Positions 21,350-28,525 of a DNA stretch of 32,963 nt are shown here, piece after piece. The first letter of the stretch is position 1; each line of letters opens with the position of its first letter. The notes under the pieces are model-generated. The model was not told the DNA's origin. It saw only the letters and a list, made by a program, of their open reading frames with translations, and ran no database searches. Location of the stretch: positions 1-32,963 of the forward strand of contig VGBZ01000029.1 of the NCBI GenBank assembly GCA_016870275.1, in the 5' to 3' direction. Made by a program: the position numbers and the translations under genes. The DNA is from Actinomycetota bacterium (GTDB taxonomy: Bacteria; Actinomycetota; Acidimicrobiia; Acidimicrobiales; Microtrichaceae).

Positions 21350-24322
21350 TCATCCGGGTGGCGAGGGCGTCGTGCCGCTGGCGACCAGTTGGTCATTCGC
21401 CTGCCGCACCAGGTTCCTGGCGGCTTCGACCGCCTCCTCGTAACCGGCGAGATCACCCTCCCGGAGGCGGTCCTCGGCAGCGTTGAACTGCTGATCGGCC
21501 TGGGCGAGCAGATCGGTCGGCGAATCCGTCGGTGTAGGCGCCGCACCATCAGGCACGGTGGTCGTCGTCGGCTCGAGGTCGGTCGTTTCGCCGTCGGAAG
21601 CGTCCGGTTTCGTGTCGAGCAGGTCGGCGACCGCTCGTTCCACGTTGTCGCCAAAGCCAACCCGGTCTCCTGAACTGACGACCACTCGGGTGAGGTTGAA
21701 GCGTCCGCTCTGCTCCTGTTTGGCGTAGACGGGCCTCAGGTACAACAGCGAATCCCCGAACGGGAGCGTCAGCAGGTTGCCGAACTGCACCCGGGACCCG
21801 GCCCGACCGACGAGCGCCTGATACTCCGAGACCGGCTGGTAGGTGACCATTTTCTGGTTGGCTCGCAACGGTCCGTCGACGCGGTTGTTGGGCTCGAGCT
21901 CGCCGTCGGCCCTCCGCTGGCTCATCACCACCTGAGTGAGTCGGCCGTAGTTGCTCTGGTCGTTGGCAGCGATCATGACCGCTGTCAGGTTGCGGGCGCT
22001 GTCGTCACTCGACGCCAGCACGTACGGCCGGGTGAGGACGAACTGCGGTTCCTGCCCCGGCTGCAACTGCATGAGTTGGAAGTAGGGCTCGATCCGGTCG
22101 AGTTGCCCGGCGGGCTGCGCCGGGTCGATCTCGTCGATCGTGGCGCCGCCGGCGGTGTTCGGCGGCTGCTGGGCGATGTCCCATCGATCGGAGTTGTTGA
22201 AGAAGGTGGCCGGATCGTTCTGGTGGTAGCGACCCCACGCCAGAGTCTGGGTCTTGAACAACAGCTCCGGGTAACGGAAGTGCGCCCGGATCGACTCGGG
22301 GATGTCGGTCACGAACAGTCCGGGAAACGCCTTCACGTAGGCCCGGATGATCGGGTCCTCAGCGCCGTAGAGCGTGTCGGTGAGGTAGAGGGTCACCGTT
22401 CCGTCGTAGGCATCGACCACAGCCTTGACGCTGTTTCGCAGGTAGTTGAACGCTCCGCGCTGGGTCTCCGACACTGCGGCGGCGTCGAGGGACTCCGCAT
22501 ACGGGTACGACGACGATGCGGTGTAGCCGTCGATGATGTACTTGACGCGGCCGTCGAGGAACACCGGATACGGGTCCTCATCGAGGGTGAGGAACGGCGC
22601 CACCGCCCTGACCCGCTCGCGGATGTCACGGATGAAGATGACCTTTGAGTCGCCGGTGAGGCTCCCGGAGATCAAGGGCTCGATCTCACCGAAACGCAGC
22701 GCAAAGGCCGCACGACGAACGGTGCTCCCCATGCCGACACCGGACTGCCCCGAGTAGGTGGTGGTCAGCTGATCGGAGGTGAGCTCGGTCTGCTTGGTCC
22801 CGACGATCGCATAACCGCCCATGTCCTCGCCGTGGTACAGCTCCGGCCGCTCGAGCGGGGGGACCCCGTCGTAGGTGGCTGGGATCCCGGACACCAGGAA
22901 CTCCGGCTCCCCTCTCCCGTTTGCGGTGTTGGAAGGGGCGAGAGCGCCGGCGTATCCGTGGGTGAACACGAGGTGCAGCTTCTCCCACGACGGCGCCGAG
23001 ATCCCTTGGGTGTTGAGTTCCCGGGTGGAGATGATCACGGGCTCGCGCACCGGCGCCTCATCGCCTCGCTGAACCACGTAACGGTCCACGTCGACGTCAC
23101 GGAAGGCGTAGAACTCGCGACCGAACTCGAGGTCCTGGATCGTCGGACGCATGACGCTCGGGTCGAGGACCCGTGCGTTGTCCAGGTTGCCCTGCTGGGA
23201 TGCGACCTTCTCCGCTGTGAGGTCAGAGGAGTAGACGAAGTCGACCGTCTCGACATCTGCGAGACCGACCGCTGTGCGGGTGGCGCTGATATTCCGCTCG
23301 ATGAACGGGCGCTCCTTGGCCAGTTCGGCCGGACCGACCTGGAAGCGCTGCACGAACGATGGGTAGAGGCTGCCGGCGACGATCGACAACAGCAGCCACA
23401 GGGCCACGACGATCGACGGGAGGACCCAACCTCGTCGCCAGATGTTGACGATCAGGACTATGGCCACCGCAATCGAGATCAACATCAGCATCTGAATGGC
23501 CGGGAGTCGGGCGTTCAGGTCGGTGAACCCCGCTCCGTCGAACGCCTGCCCGTCCACGGTCAGCAGCTCGAACCGCTGCAGGTAGTAGTCGAGCGCCTTG
23601 ACCAGGGCAGCGAACGCCAGAATCAACGACAGGTGGGCCTTGGCGTTGGGGGTGACGCGCTCCCCCATGGCCTGAAGGCGGATCGCACCGTTGAGGTAGT
23701 GGACGATGGCCACGACGATCGCCGTCACCAGCAGGAATCCGAAGACCCAGTCGACGACCTGGGAGAGGAACGGGAGCTTGAAGACGTAGAAGCCCAGATC
23801 CACGCCGAACTCAGGGTCGATCTCCCCGAAGGAACCGCCGAATCGGAACAACAGCCATTGCGACCACTGCGATGACACGCTGACGCCGGGGAGGATGGCC
23901 ACGAGCAACGCCAGCACGACCTCCACGAGTCGCTGCCGGCCCGAGACGAACTCGCGGTAGCGAATCAGGACCTCGTCGTCCTGGCCGGAGACCGGCAGGA
24001 AACGAGGTGCCAGACGGTCAGCGACCACCAGATTGACCCAGAGGATGGCGAAGAACACGATGGTCGCCACGGCGCCCAAGGTCACTTTGGCCGAGAGCAG
24101 CTTGCGCCAGACCGAACCGAGCCCGAGCGAGTCGAACCAGAGAATGTCGGTCCAGAAGGTGGCGATCGCCCTCAGCGACAACACCAGGACGACGAAACCG
24201 ACCAGGGACACGGCGAGAAGGATTCGCCCCCGATTGGTATGTGCACCCTTCTCACGCTCACGCCGCTTGCTCTTGCGAGCGGGCTGCGGTGGCTGATCAG
24301 GATCATCGCTCGGATAGCGCAC
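21350..24322 (-). CDS. UPF0182 family membrane protein
   Basis: A 990 aa protein of the UPF0182 family (like mycobacterial Rv3193c and Rv0064), with about seven N-terminal membrane helices (residues about 30-330; TFWTDILWFDSLGLGSVW is a family mark) and a large extracytoplasmic domain (REFYAFRDVDVDRYVV, SWEKLHLVFTHGYAG, RDIRERVRAVAPFLTLDEDPYPV, LPFGDSLLYLRPVY). Its function is unknown. The C-terminus has a Thr/Pro/Asp-rich linker and a helical segment around LLAQADQQFNAAEDRL. The start was set at GTG 24322 rather than upstream, because the upstream frame overlaps the preceding gene and a TAACCT box lies 7 nt before this GTG. In mycobacteria this family neighbours a PDZ/Lon-like protease; here that protease is two genes upstream. 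Confidence 0.93.
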   Translation of the reverse strand: MRYPSDDPDQPPQPARKSKRREREKGAHTNRGRILLAVSLVGFVVLVLSLRAIATFWTDILWFDSLGLGSVWRKLLSAKVTLGAVATIVFFAILWVNLVVADRLAPRFLPVSGQDDEVLIRYREFVSGRQRLVEVVLALLVAILPGVSVSSQWSQWLLFRFGGSFGEIDPEFGVDLGFYVFKLPFLSQVVDWVFGFLLVTAIVVAIVHYLNGAIRLQAMGERVTPNAKAHLSLILAFAALVKALDYYLQRFELLTVDGQAFDGAGFTDLNARLPAIQMLMLISIAVAIVLIVNIWRRGWVLPSIVVALWLLLSIVAGSLYPSFVQRFQVGPAELAKERPFIERNISATRTAVGLADVETVDFVYSSDLTAEKVASQQGNLDNARVLDPSVMRPTIQDLEFGREFYAFRDVDVDRYVVQRGDEAPVREPVIISTRELNTQGISAPSWEKLHLVFTHGYAGALAPSNTANGRGEPEFLVSGIPATYDGVPPLERPELYHGEDMGGYAIVGTKQTELTSDQLTTTYSGQSGVGMGSTVRRAAFALRFGEIEPLISGSLTGDSKVIFIRDIRERVRAVAPFLTLDEDPYPVFLDGRVKYIIDGYTASSSYPYAESLDAAAVSETQRGAFNYLRNSVKAVVDAYDGTVTLYLTDTLYGAEDPIIRAYVKAFPGLFVTDIPESIRAHFRYPELLFKTQTLAWGRYHQNDPATFFNNSDRWDIAQQPPNTAGGATIDEIDPAQPAGQLDRIEPYFQLMQLQPGQEPQFVLTRPYVLASSDDSARNLTAVMIAANDQSNYGRLTQVVMSQRRADGELEPNNRVDGPLRANQKMVTYQPVSEYQALVGRAGSRVQFGNLLTLPFGDSLLYLRPVYAKQEQSGRFNLTRVVVSSGDRVGFGDNVERAVADLLDTKPDASDGETTDLEPTTTTVPDGAAPTPTDSPTDLLAQADQQFNAAEDRLREGDLAGYEEAVEAARNLVRQANDQLVASGTTPSPPG

Positions 24323-24329
24323 GGCGCTG

Positions 24330-24335
24330 AGGTTA
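24330..24335 (-). promoter_or_regulatory. Candidate -10 box of leaderless UPF0182 mRNA, overlapping a stop codon
   Basis: Read on the minus strand, TAACCT lies 7 nt before GTG 24322. Its TAA is also the stop codon of the upstream coiled-coil gene. There is no ribosome site in the 10-nt gap, so either a leaderless internal promoter or reinitiation must serve the GTG. Confidence 0.45.
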
Positions 24336-26369
24336 CCGAGGAGAGGGAATGAGGATGCATCGGCATCCGGAGTGTGCCGGTGGCAACCGATCACCGGTCG
24401 GGAATGGATTCCCGACACTGACCGGACCAGCGAGCGCATTGTCCTCGGCATCGGCGCAGGGGAGGCCACCGTTGTCGACCACCCAGCACCACCGGGCGTC
24501 CGGACGGGCGGCGGCCTCCATGCCGATGGCGAACCCGGCCGCTGCGAGGTCACCGGCGGCGCCCTCGCTCTGCCCTGATCGCCACTCCCGGTAGGCCCCG
24601 CGCACCTTGCTCTGCACGCCGCTCAGGTCGAGTCCGCTCTCTGCGGCCTCATCGAGCACACGAGCGAGGTGCGCCCGCCGATGGCCCAGGAGTTCCTCGA
24701 CCTGTCGGTACAGGGAGCCGTCGTCGTCGACTGCGACTTCGACTGCGGCTGCTGGATCACTGTGAGGATCCTCGGCGGACTCGATGGACCAGAACTCCGC
24801 ACCGGCACGGGCTGCGGAGCGGAGGTCACCGAGCAGATGCCCGAGGTAGCGGGACACATCATCGACGTCACCGAGGAGCGCCTCCAATGACGGAACCTGG
24901 CGTCGGGCTCGACGGAGTTGATCGAGAACCTCGTTCTGTTCGTCGGACACAGCCCGCTTGAGCGACCGGGCGAGCGCCTCACCAATCGGGTCGAGCAGCA
25001 GGTCCCGACGATCGAGCACGCTGTCGGGGGCGTCATCGGGAGCGGAATCCTCGGGGTCGGCGGCATCCTCAGGGTCTGCGCCGGTCTCAGCGGTGGTGTC
25101 CTCGGTGGCGGCACGCACCCGCTCGAAGAGGTCGTGCACGGTTGCGTCGTCGCTGGGACCATCGGGGGCGGCCTCGGCGGTCGGGAGCGCAACGATCGGA
25201 GCCACCTCGTCGACGAGGCCGATGATCCGACGATCGAGCACCGCCTCCTCCCGGGTGATGTCGCCGTCGACAGGCAGTTCCGCCACAGCGGACGAGCTCG
25301 GGTCTTCGGTCTCGGCCTCGGTCTCGGGAGCGGTCTCGGGAGCGGTCTCGTCGGTCTCGGAGACCGGAGTTGCTGTCGGGTCCGCCACACCCGGGTCGAC
25401 GGGCGAACCACCGATCTGCGGCACCGGCCGAAGCTCGGTGGCGGCCCGGGTGATGAACTCCTCGACGCTCACGTGGGGCTGCGGTTCGAACACATCGTCG
25501 CTGTTCGACAGATCATCGACGGTGACATCGAGGGTGCTTCCGACATCACGGATCGCCGCCACGATCCGGTCCCGCTCGGCCCGAGCGGCGTCAATCCTCC
25601 TGTTGGCCTCCTGATGCCGGGCAGCGAGGCTCCGGAGGAGTTGCTCGCGGTACTCCTGAGCCTCGGCGACCATCGCCCGGCCCTCCTCGATGGCACTCTG
25701 GATCACCTCGGCTGCAGCGGTCTGCGCCTCGGACCGGATCCGCTCGGACTCGGACAGCGCAGCATTTCGTTCGACCTCGGCGGTCTCACGGATGGCCGAC
25801 GCTGCTGCTTCGGCCTCGGTGGTGCGCTCGGCCAGAATGCTCTCCGCGGCACTGAGCAGCTCGGACCGGCGAGCCTCCGCTGCGTTCCGGGTCACCTCGG
25901 AGAACTCCTCGGCCTCTCGCCGGAGGTCAGCTGCTTCGAGCGTCACCTCGGTACGGAGCCGCTTCGCCTCGGACCGGGCCGACTCGAGTTCCTCCTGCGC
26001 CGTCCGACGCGATTCCTCAGCGGCGGCGTCCGCTTCCTCCACCACCTGCGCCGCAGTGCGAGAGGCCTCCTCTCGGATCGATACCCCCGCTTCACGGGCC
26101 ACCGAGATGATCCGAGCCGTCTCCTCGCCGAGCGCCGCTGTGATCTTGGCCTCGTCGACCTCGAGAGCATCGTCAAGGTCGGCTGAAAGAGACGTCACTC
26201 GTTCCCAGAGCCGACGGTCGCGTTCCTGCCAGGTACGCAGAGCATCCGCCGCTCGACCGAGCAGCGACGTGACCTCGACCGGGTCGTACCCACGTTTGGA
26301 CCGCGAGAGGTGTTCGGCGGTCAACTGCTCCGGTCCCACGTCCGGCGGATCCGGGATCTGATCGACCAT
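24333..26369 (-). CDS. DivIVA-like coiled-coil protein with Mu gpF-like C-terminal tail
   Basis: 678 aa in four parts. Residues 15-45 (LTAEHLSRSKRGYDPVEVTSLL) resemble the DivIVA/GpsB membrane-targeting head. Residues about 50-290 are a long Glu/Ala/Arg coiled coil. A Pro/Glu/Thr/Asp linker spans about 320-450. Residues 450-678 are mostly helical and end in WCWVVDNGGLPCADAEDN, FPTG and PPAHSGCRC (Cys628, Cys638, His666, Cys669, Cys671), very like the C-terminal metal-binding motif of phage Mu gpF/SPP1 gp7 head proteins. No capsid or terminase genes are nearby, so it appears to be a cellular protein that has taken up or kept this tail. A role in cell-pole or division scaffolding is inferred from the head. 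The ATG lies 6 nt after a TAGCAT box. Confidence 0.8.
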   Translation of the reverse strand: MVDQIPDPPDVGPEQLTAEHLSRSKRGYDPVEVTSLLGRAADALRTWQERDRRLWERVTSLSADLDDALEVDEAKITAALGEETARIISVAREAGVSIREEASRTAAQVVEEADAAAEESRRTAQEELESARSEAKRLRTEVTLEAADLRREAEEFSEVTRNAAEARRSELLSAAESILAERTTEAEAAASAIRETAEVERNAALSESERIRSEAQTAAAEVIQSAIEEGRAMVAEAQEYREQLLRSLAARHQEANRRIDAARAERDRIVAAIRDVGSTLDVTVDDLSNSDDVFEPQPHVSVEEFITRAATELRPVPQIGGSPVDPGVADPTATPVSETDETAPETAPETEAETEDPSSSAVAELPVDGDITREEAVLDRRIIGLVDEVAPIVALPTAEAAPDGPSDDATVHDLFERVRAATEDTTAETGADPEDAADPEDSAPDDAPDSVLDRRDLLLDPIGEALARSLKRAVSDEQNEVLDQLRRARRQVPSLEALLGDVDDVSRYLGHLLGDLRSAARAGAEFWSIESAEDPHSDPAAAVEVAVDDDGSLYRQVEELLGHRRAHLARVLDEAAESGLDLSGVQSKVRGAYREWRSGQSEGAAGDLAAAGFAIGMEAAARPDARWCWVVDNGGLPCADAEDNALAGPVSVGNPFPTGDRLPPAHSGCRCILIPSPR

Positions 26370-26375
26370 ACGCCG

Positions 26376-26381
26376 ATGCTA
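26376..26381 (-). promoter_or_regulatory. Candidate -10 box of leaderless DivIVA-like gene
   Basis: On the minus strand TAGCAT is followed by 6 nt (CGGCGT) and then ATG 26369. No ribosome site is present. The box lies in the 52-bp gap after the protease stop. Confidence 0.55.
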
Positions 26382-26421
26382 CGGAACTGTCCGGGGCGAG
26401 CGGCGGACCTAAACGGCCTCG

Positions 26422-27534
26422 TCAGGCGGTGGGCGCCCGCACCCCTCCCGGATGCAGGAACTCGATGGCATCGTTGAGCGTCTCGACGGGGACCAGTTGG
26501 AGTTCGTCGCCGGCGATCTCCTCGATGGCAGAGCGCTCGGCCGGGGGCGTGGACGCCGGATAGATGAACACCTCGACCCCCGCCCGCTTGACCGCTGCCA
26601 CCTTCTGGGCGATTCCTCCGATCGCTCCGACGGTGCCGTCGGCGAGGATCTCACCCGTCACGGCCACGTCACGACCTTCAGTCAGCGACGGCTTCACGAG
26701 TCGATCGATCACCGCCAACGCCCAGGCCAGCCCGGCCGACGGCCCCGTCACCTCACCCGAGTCGATCTCCACCTGCACGGGCGAGTCGATCCTCGGATCG
26801 GCGACGTCGACGTTCACACCGAGCACCGGGCGGTTCGGGTCGTCCGGGGCCGCACCGAGACGCACCGTGACCGTGCGCTGTGCACCCGTCGGGTCGGTCA
26901 GCCCCACCGCCACATCCTCACCGGGTCGGCGATCACCGAGGATGACGGCGATGTCATCAGGCAGGCGGACCTCGGCGCCGTCGACGCTGGTGATCACGTC
27001 GCCGGCGCTGATCAGTCCCGATGAGGGAGACGGCTCCGCCAGTCCGAGTACGCGGGCTCCCGACCCGGTGAGCATCGCCGGGTAGCCGAGGTACTCGAGG
27101 GCGACCTTGGTGGCCACGAGTTTGGACAGGTCCATGCGCTGCTGGTTGGCCTCACGATTTCCGTCGCGGCCTTCTCGCCCGTACACCTCCTCCTCGGTAC
27201 GCACTTCAATGGCGTCGTCGAGTGCGCCGCGGAGCAACAGGCCCAGTGTGGCCTGATCGATGTAGACCGTCGTGAACAGCACCTCGCCTGGATGATCGAA
27301 CGTCGGAGCGCCCGTGATCTCGACCTTTGGTTCGGCCGGCCGCAGTGAACCCGGCTGCAGGAGGAAGTACGGGAGCGGGATCAACAGCACCCCGGCGAGG
27401 ATCGCCGTCACCACGGCGAGCCCGGCCACGATCCACCAGATCCGGCGGCCCTTTCGCCGACGGCTGATCTGTGGCACCAAACGATCAGAGTCTCCGAGTG
27501 GCTCCGGCGAACTCGTTACGATGTCGTCTGTCAT
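26422..27534 (-). CDS. PDZ domain, Lon-like serine protease (YlbL type)
   Basis: A membrane-anchored protease without an ATPase, as in B. subtilis YlbL and mycobacterial Rv3194c. The 370 aa protein has a basic cytosolic start, one membrane helix (IVAGLAVVTAILAGVLLIP, about 32-50), a PDZ domain (about 160-230; SSGLISAGDVITSVDGAEV) and a Lon-type S16 domain. The catalytic Ser is in EVTGPSAGLAWAL and the catalytic Lys in GGIAQKVAAVKRAGV. The start was set at ATG 27534; the frame extends to 27846, but that part is antisense to a real small gene. The substrate is unknown. In mycobacteria it lies directly next to UPF0182, so the coiled-coil gene between them is an insertion relative to that order. 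Confidence 0.92.
   Translation of the reverse strand: MTDDIVTSSPEPLGDSDRLVPQISRRRKGRRIWWIVAGLAVVTAILAGVLLIPLPYFLLQPGSLRPAEPKVEITGAPTFDHPGEVLFTTVYIDQATLGLLLRGALDDAIEVRTEEEVYGREGRDGNREANQQRMDLSKLVATKVALEYLGYPAMLTGSGARVLGLAEPSPSSGLISAGDVITSVDGAEVRLPDDIAVILGDRRPGEDVAVGLTDPTGAQRTVTVRLGAAPDDPNRPVLGVNVDVADPRIDSPVQVEIDSGEVTGPSAGLAWALAVIDRLVKPSLTEGRDVAVTGEILADGTVGAIGGIAQKVAAVKRAGVEVFIYPASTPPAERSAIEEIAGDELQLVPVETLNDAIEFLHPGGVRAPTA
27517..27522 (+). promoter_or_regulatory. Candidate -10 box for the small membrane protein gene
   Basis: TACGAT fits TANNNT and ends 10 nt before ATG 27533, so the transcript would have a leader of only a few bases. It lies inside the 5' end of the divergent protease gene. 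Confidence 0.35.
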
Positions 27535-27829
27535 GGTCGCAGTGCTCGCCGGTGTCCTCGTGGTGCTCGTCGCCGCAATTGCTCTGGGGGTCGCAGTGTT
27601 CGGACGAACTCCCGTCCCCCAGCCTGCCACGGGATCACCACCGGCCACCGAAGCGTCTGTGACGGCACCCAGCAAGCGAGGATCCTCAGACTCTGGGTCG
27701 GTGACCATCCCGACCGCAGTGCGCGTTCGTTCCGGGCTGTTGTTGCTCCTCGCCGCGTTGGCCATCGCCGGCTTCGTGGGCGTCGTCGGCAGCGTCCTCG
27801 TGGTCGGACTCGGGCTGCTCATCGGCTGA
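27533..27829 (+). CDS. Small two-helix membrane protein, unknown function
   Basis: A 98 aa protein with an N-terminal membrane helix (residues 2-24, VAVLAGVLVVLVAAIALGVAVF), a Pro/Ser/Thr-rich loop of about 40 residues and a second helix at the C-terminus (LLLLLAALAIAGFVGVVGSVLVVGLGLL). Codons are strongly GC-ending, unlike the opposite strand here, which supports a real gene. The ATG overlaps the ATG of the PDZ protease head to head (CATG). I do not recognise a family. Its divergent start and membrane location make it a possible partner or substrate of the protease; this is inference. Confidence 0.65.
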   Translation: MVAVLAGVLVVLVAAIALGVAVFGRTPVPQPATGSPPATEASVTAPSKRGSSDSGSVTIPTAVRVRSGLLLLLAALAIAGFVGVVGSVLVVGLGLLIG

Positions 27830-27918
27830 CAGAGCCACGAGACCATCGCTGGCGTCGACTGCGTCGTGCGAGACGGATGCGGAGTTCTCGACCGCTGCTC
27901 ACAGATGAGTTCTCACGA

Positions 27919-27933
27919 GCGGGTGACACCCGC
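27919..27933. terminator. Weak hairpin in the gap between convergent genes
   Basis: GCGGGT pairs with ACCCGC around GAC. It sits in the 118-bp gap between the convergent stops at 27829 and 27948. The stem is short and has no T-tract, so a terminator role is tentative. Nothing else recognisable is in this gap. Confidence 0.35.
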
Positions 27934-27947
27934 CGGGATGGGATGCC

Positions 27948-28463
27948 TCAGCGGCCGAACAAGCCCCGACGCGCCGGCTTCTCGTCTGCAGCCGGCTCAG
28001 CGGGCGCAGGCGCAGGCGCAGGCGCCGGCGCAGGCGCAGGCGCAGGCGCAGACGCCGGCGCGCTGAACGCTGGGGAGGGAGCAGGAGCTGCCGCCGGAGC
28101 AGGAGCTGGAGCCGGTGCTGGAGCAGGAGCTGGAGCCGGTGCTGGAGCCGGTGCCGGTGCAGCTGCCGGAGCCGGTGCCGGTGCAGCTGCCGGAGCCGGT
28201 GCCGGAGCAGCTGCCGGAGCCGGTGCCGGAGCAGCTGCCGGTGCCGGTGCCGGGCGAGATGCTCCCGGGTTCAGGGCCTGCAATTCGACCTTGTAGACGG
28301 TGCGAATGTCGAACTTGATCTCCTCGAGAGCAAAGAGGCGCGTGTTGTCGACCCCCTGCTCGTTGCGGAGCTTCTCCACGAACGAAACCGCCTCCGCCAA
28401 GGAATTGAACTGGTTGTAGCCGGGGCTGCCCCCAGGGGTCTGGAAAATCACCATGTGCGACAC
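27948..28463 (-). CDS. Small protein with N-terminal domain and long Pro-Ala rod
   Basis: 171 aa. Residues 1-69 (MVIFQTPGGSPGYNQFNSL, then EAVSFVEKLRNEQGVDN and RLFALEEIKFDIRTVYKVE) look like a compact mixed domain of unknown family. Residues 70 to about 155 are almost only alternating Pro and Ala, which forms a stiff extended rod. The end is EPAADEKPARRGLFGR, a short basic, Gly/Phe tail. GTG 28463 has a strong AGGAGG 5 nt upstream, and a TACACT -10 box sits further up; the frame beyond is shadow. No signal peptide is seen, so it is probably cytosolic. The rod may act as a spacer linking the small domain to a partner bound by the tail; this is inference. Confidence 0.75.
   Translation of the reverse strand: MSHMVIFQTPGGSPGYNQFNSLAEAVSFVEKLRNEQGVDNTRLFALEEIKFDIRTVYKVELQALNPGASRPAPAPAAAPAPAPAAAPAPAPAAAPAPAPAAAPAPAPAPAPAPAPAPAPAPAPAAAPAPSPAFSAPASAPAPAPAPAPAPAPAPAEPAADEKPARRGLFGR
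28005..28250 (-). repeat. Tandem repeats coding the Pro-Ala rod
   Basis: Two repeat types lie side by side: 6-nt GCAGGC-type steps (plus strand, 28005-28060) and 24-nt units of the GCCGGTGCCGGTGCAGCTG type, about four copies between 28145 and 28250, encoding APAPAPAA. Such tracts slip easily in replication, so rod length probably varies between strains. Confidence 0.75.
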
Positions 28464-28468
28464 GAGGT

Positions 28469-28474
28469 CCTCCT
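28469..28474 (-). promoter_or_regulatory. Shine-Dalgarno AGGAGG fixing the GTG start at 28463
   Basis: A consensus AGGAGG on the minus strand, 5 nt before GTG 28463. It decides this start over the longer frame that begins at 28526. Confidence 0.8.
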
Positions 28475-28494
28475 GCCTGTTCGACGTGGGCCAC

Positions 28495-28500
28495 AGTGTA
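28495..28500 (-). promoter_or_regulatory. Candidate -10 box of the Pro-Ala rod gene
   Basis: On the minus strand TACACT, the same hexamer as before the cyclase gene, would start a transcript near 28488 with a leader of about 25 nt that contains the AGGAGG site. No clear -35 is seen at 17 nt. Confidence 0.45.
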
Positions 28501-28525
28501 GGCGTGCGGTTCGGAGTGAATGCCA

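Noticed and set aside
24918-26186. 422-codon plus-strand frame opposite the coiled-coil gene
   Set aside because: Low-complexity Gly/Leu/Arg mirror of the Glu/Ala/Arg coiled coil; no domain or ribosome site.
24333-26369. Reading the Mu gpF-like tail as evidence of a prophage
   Set aside because: No terminase, portal, capsid, tail or integrase gene is present anywhere in the window and codon use matches neighbours.
28005-28250. Possible non-coding satellite or CRISPR repeat
   Set aside because: The repeats stay in frame in a gene with a strong ribosome site and code a Pro-Ala rod.
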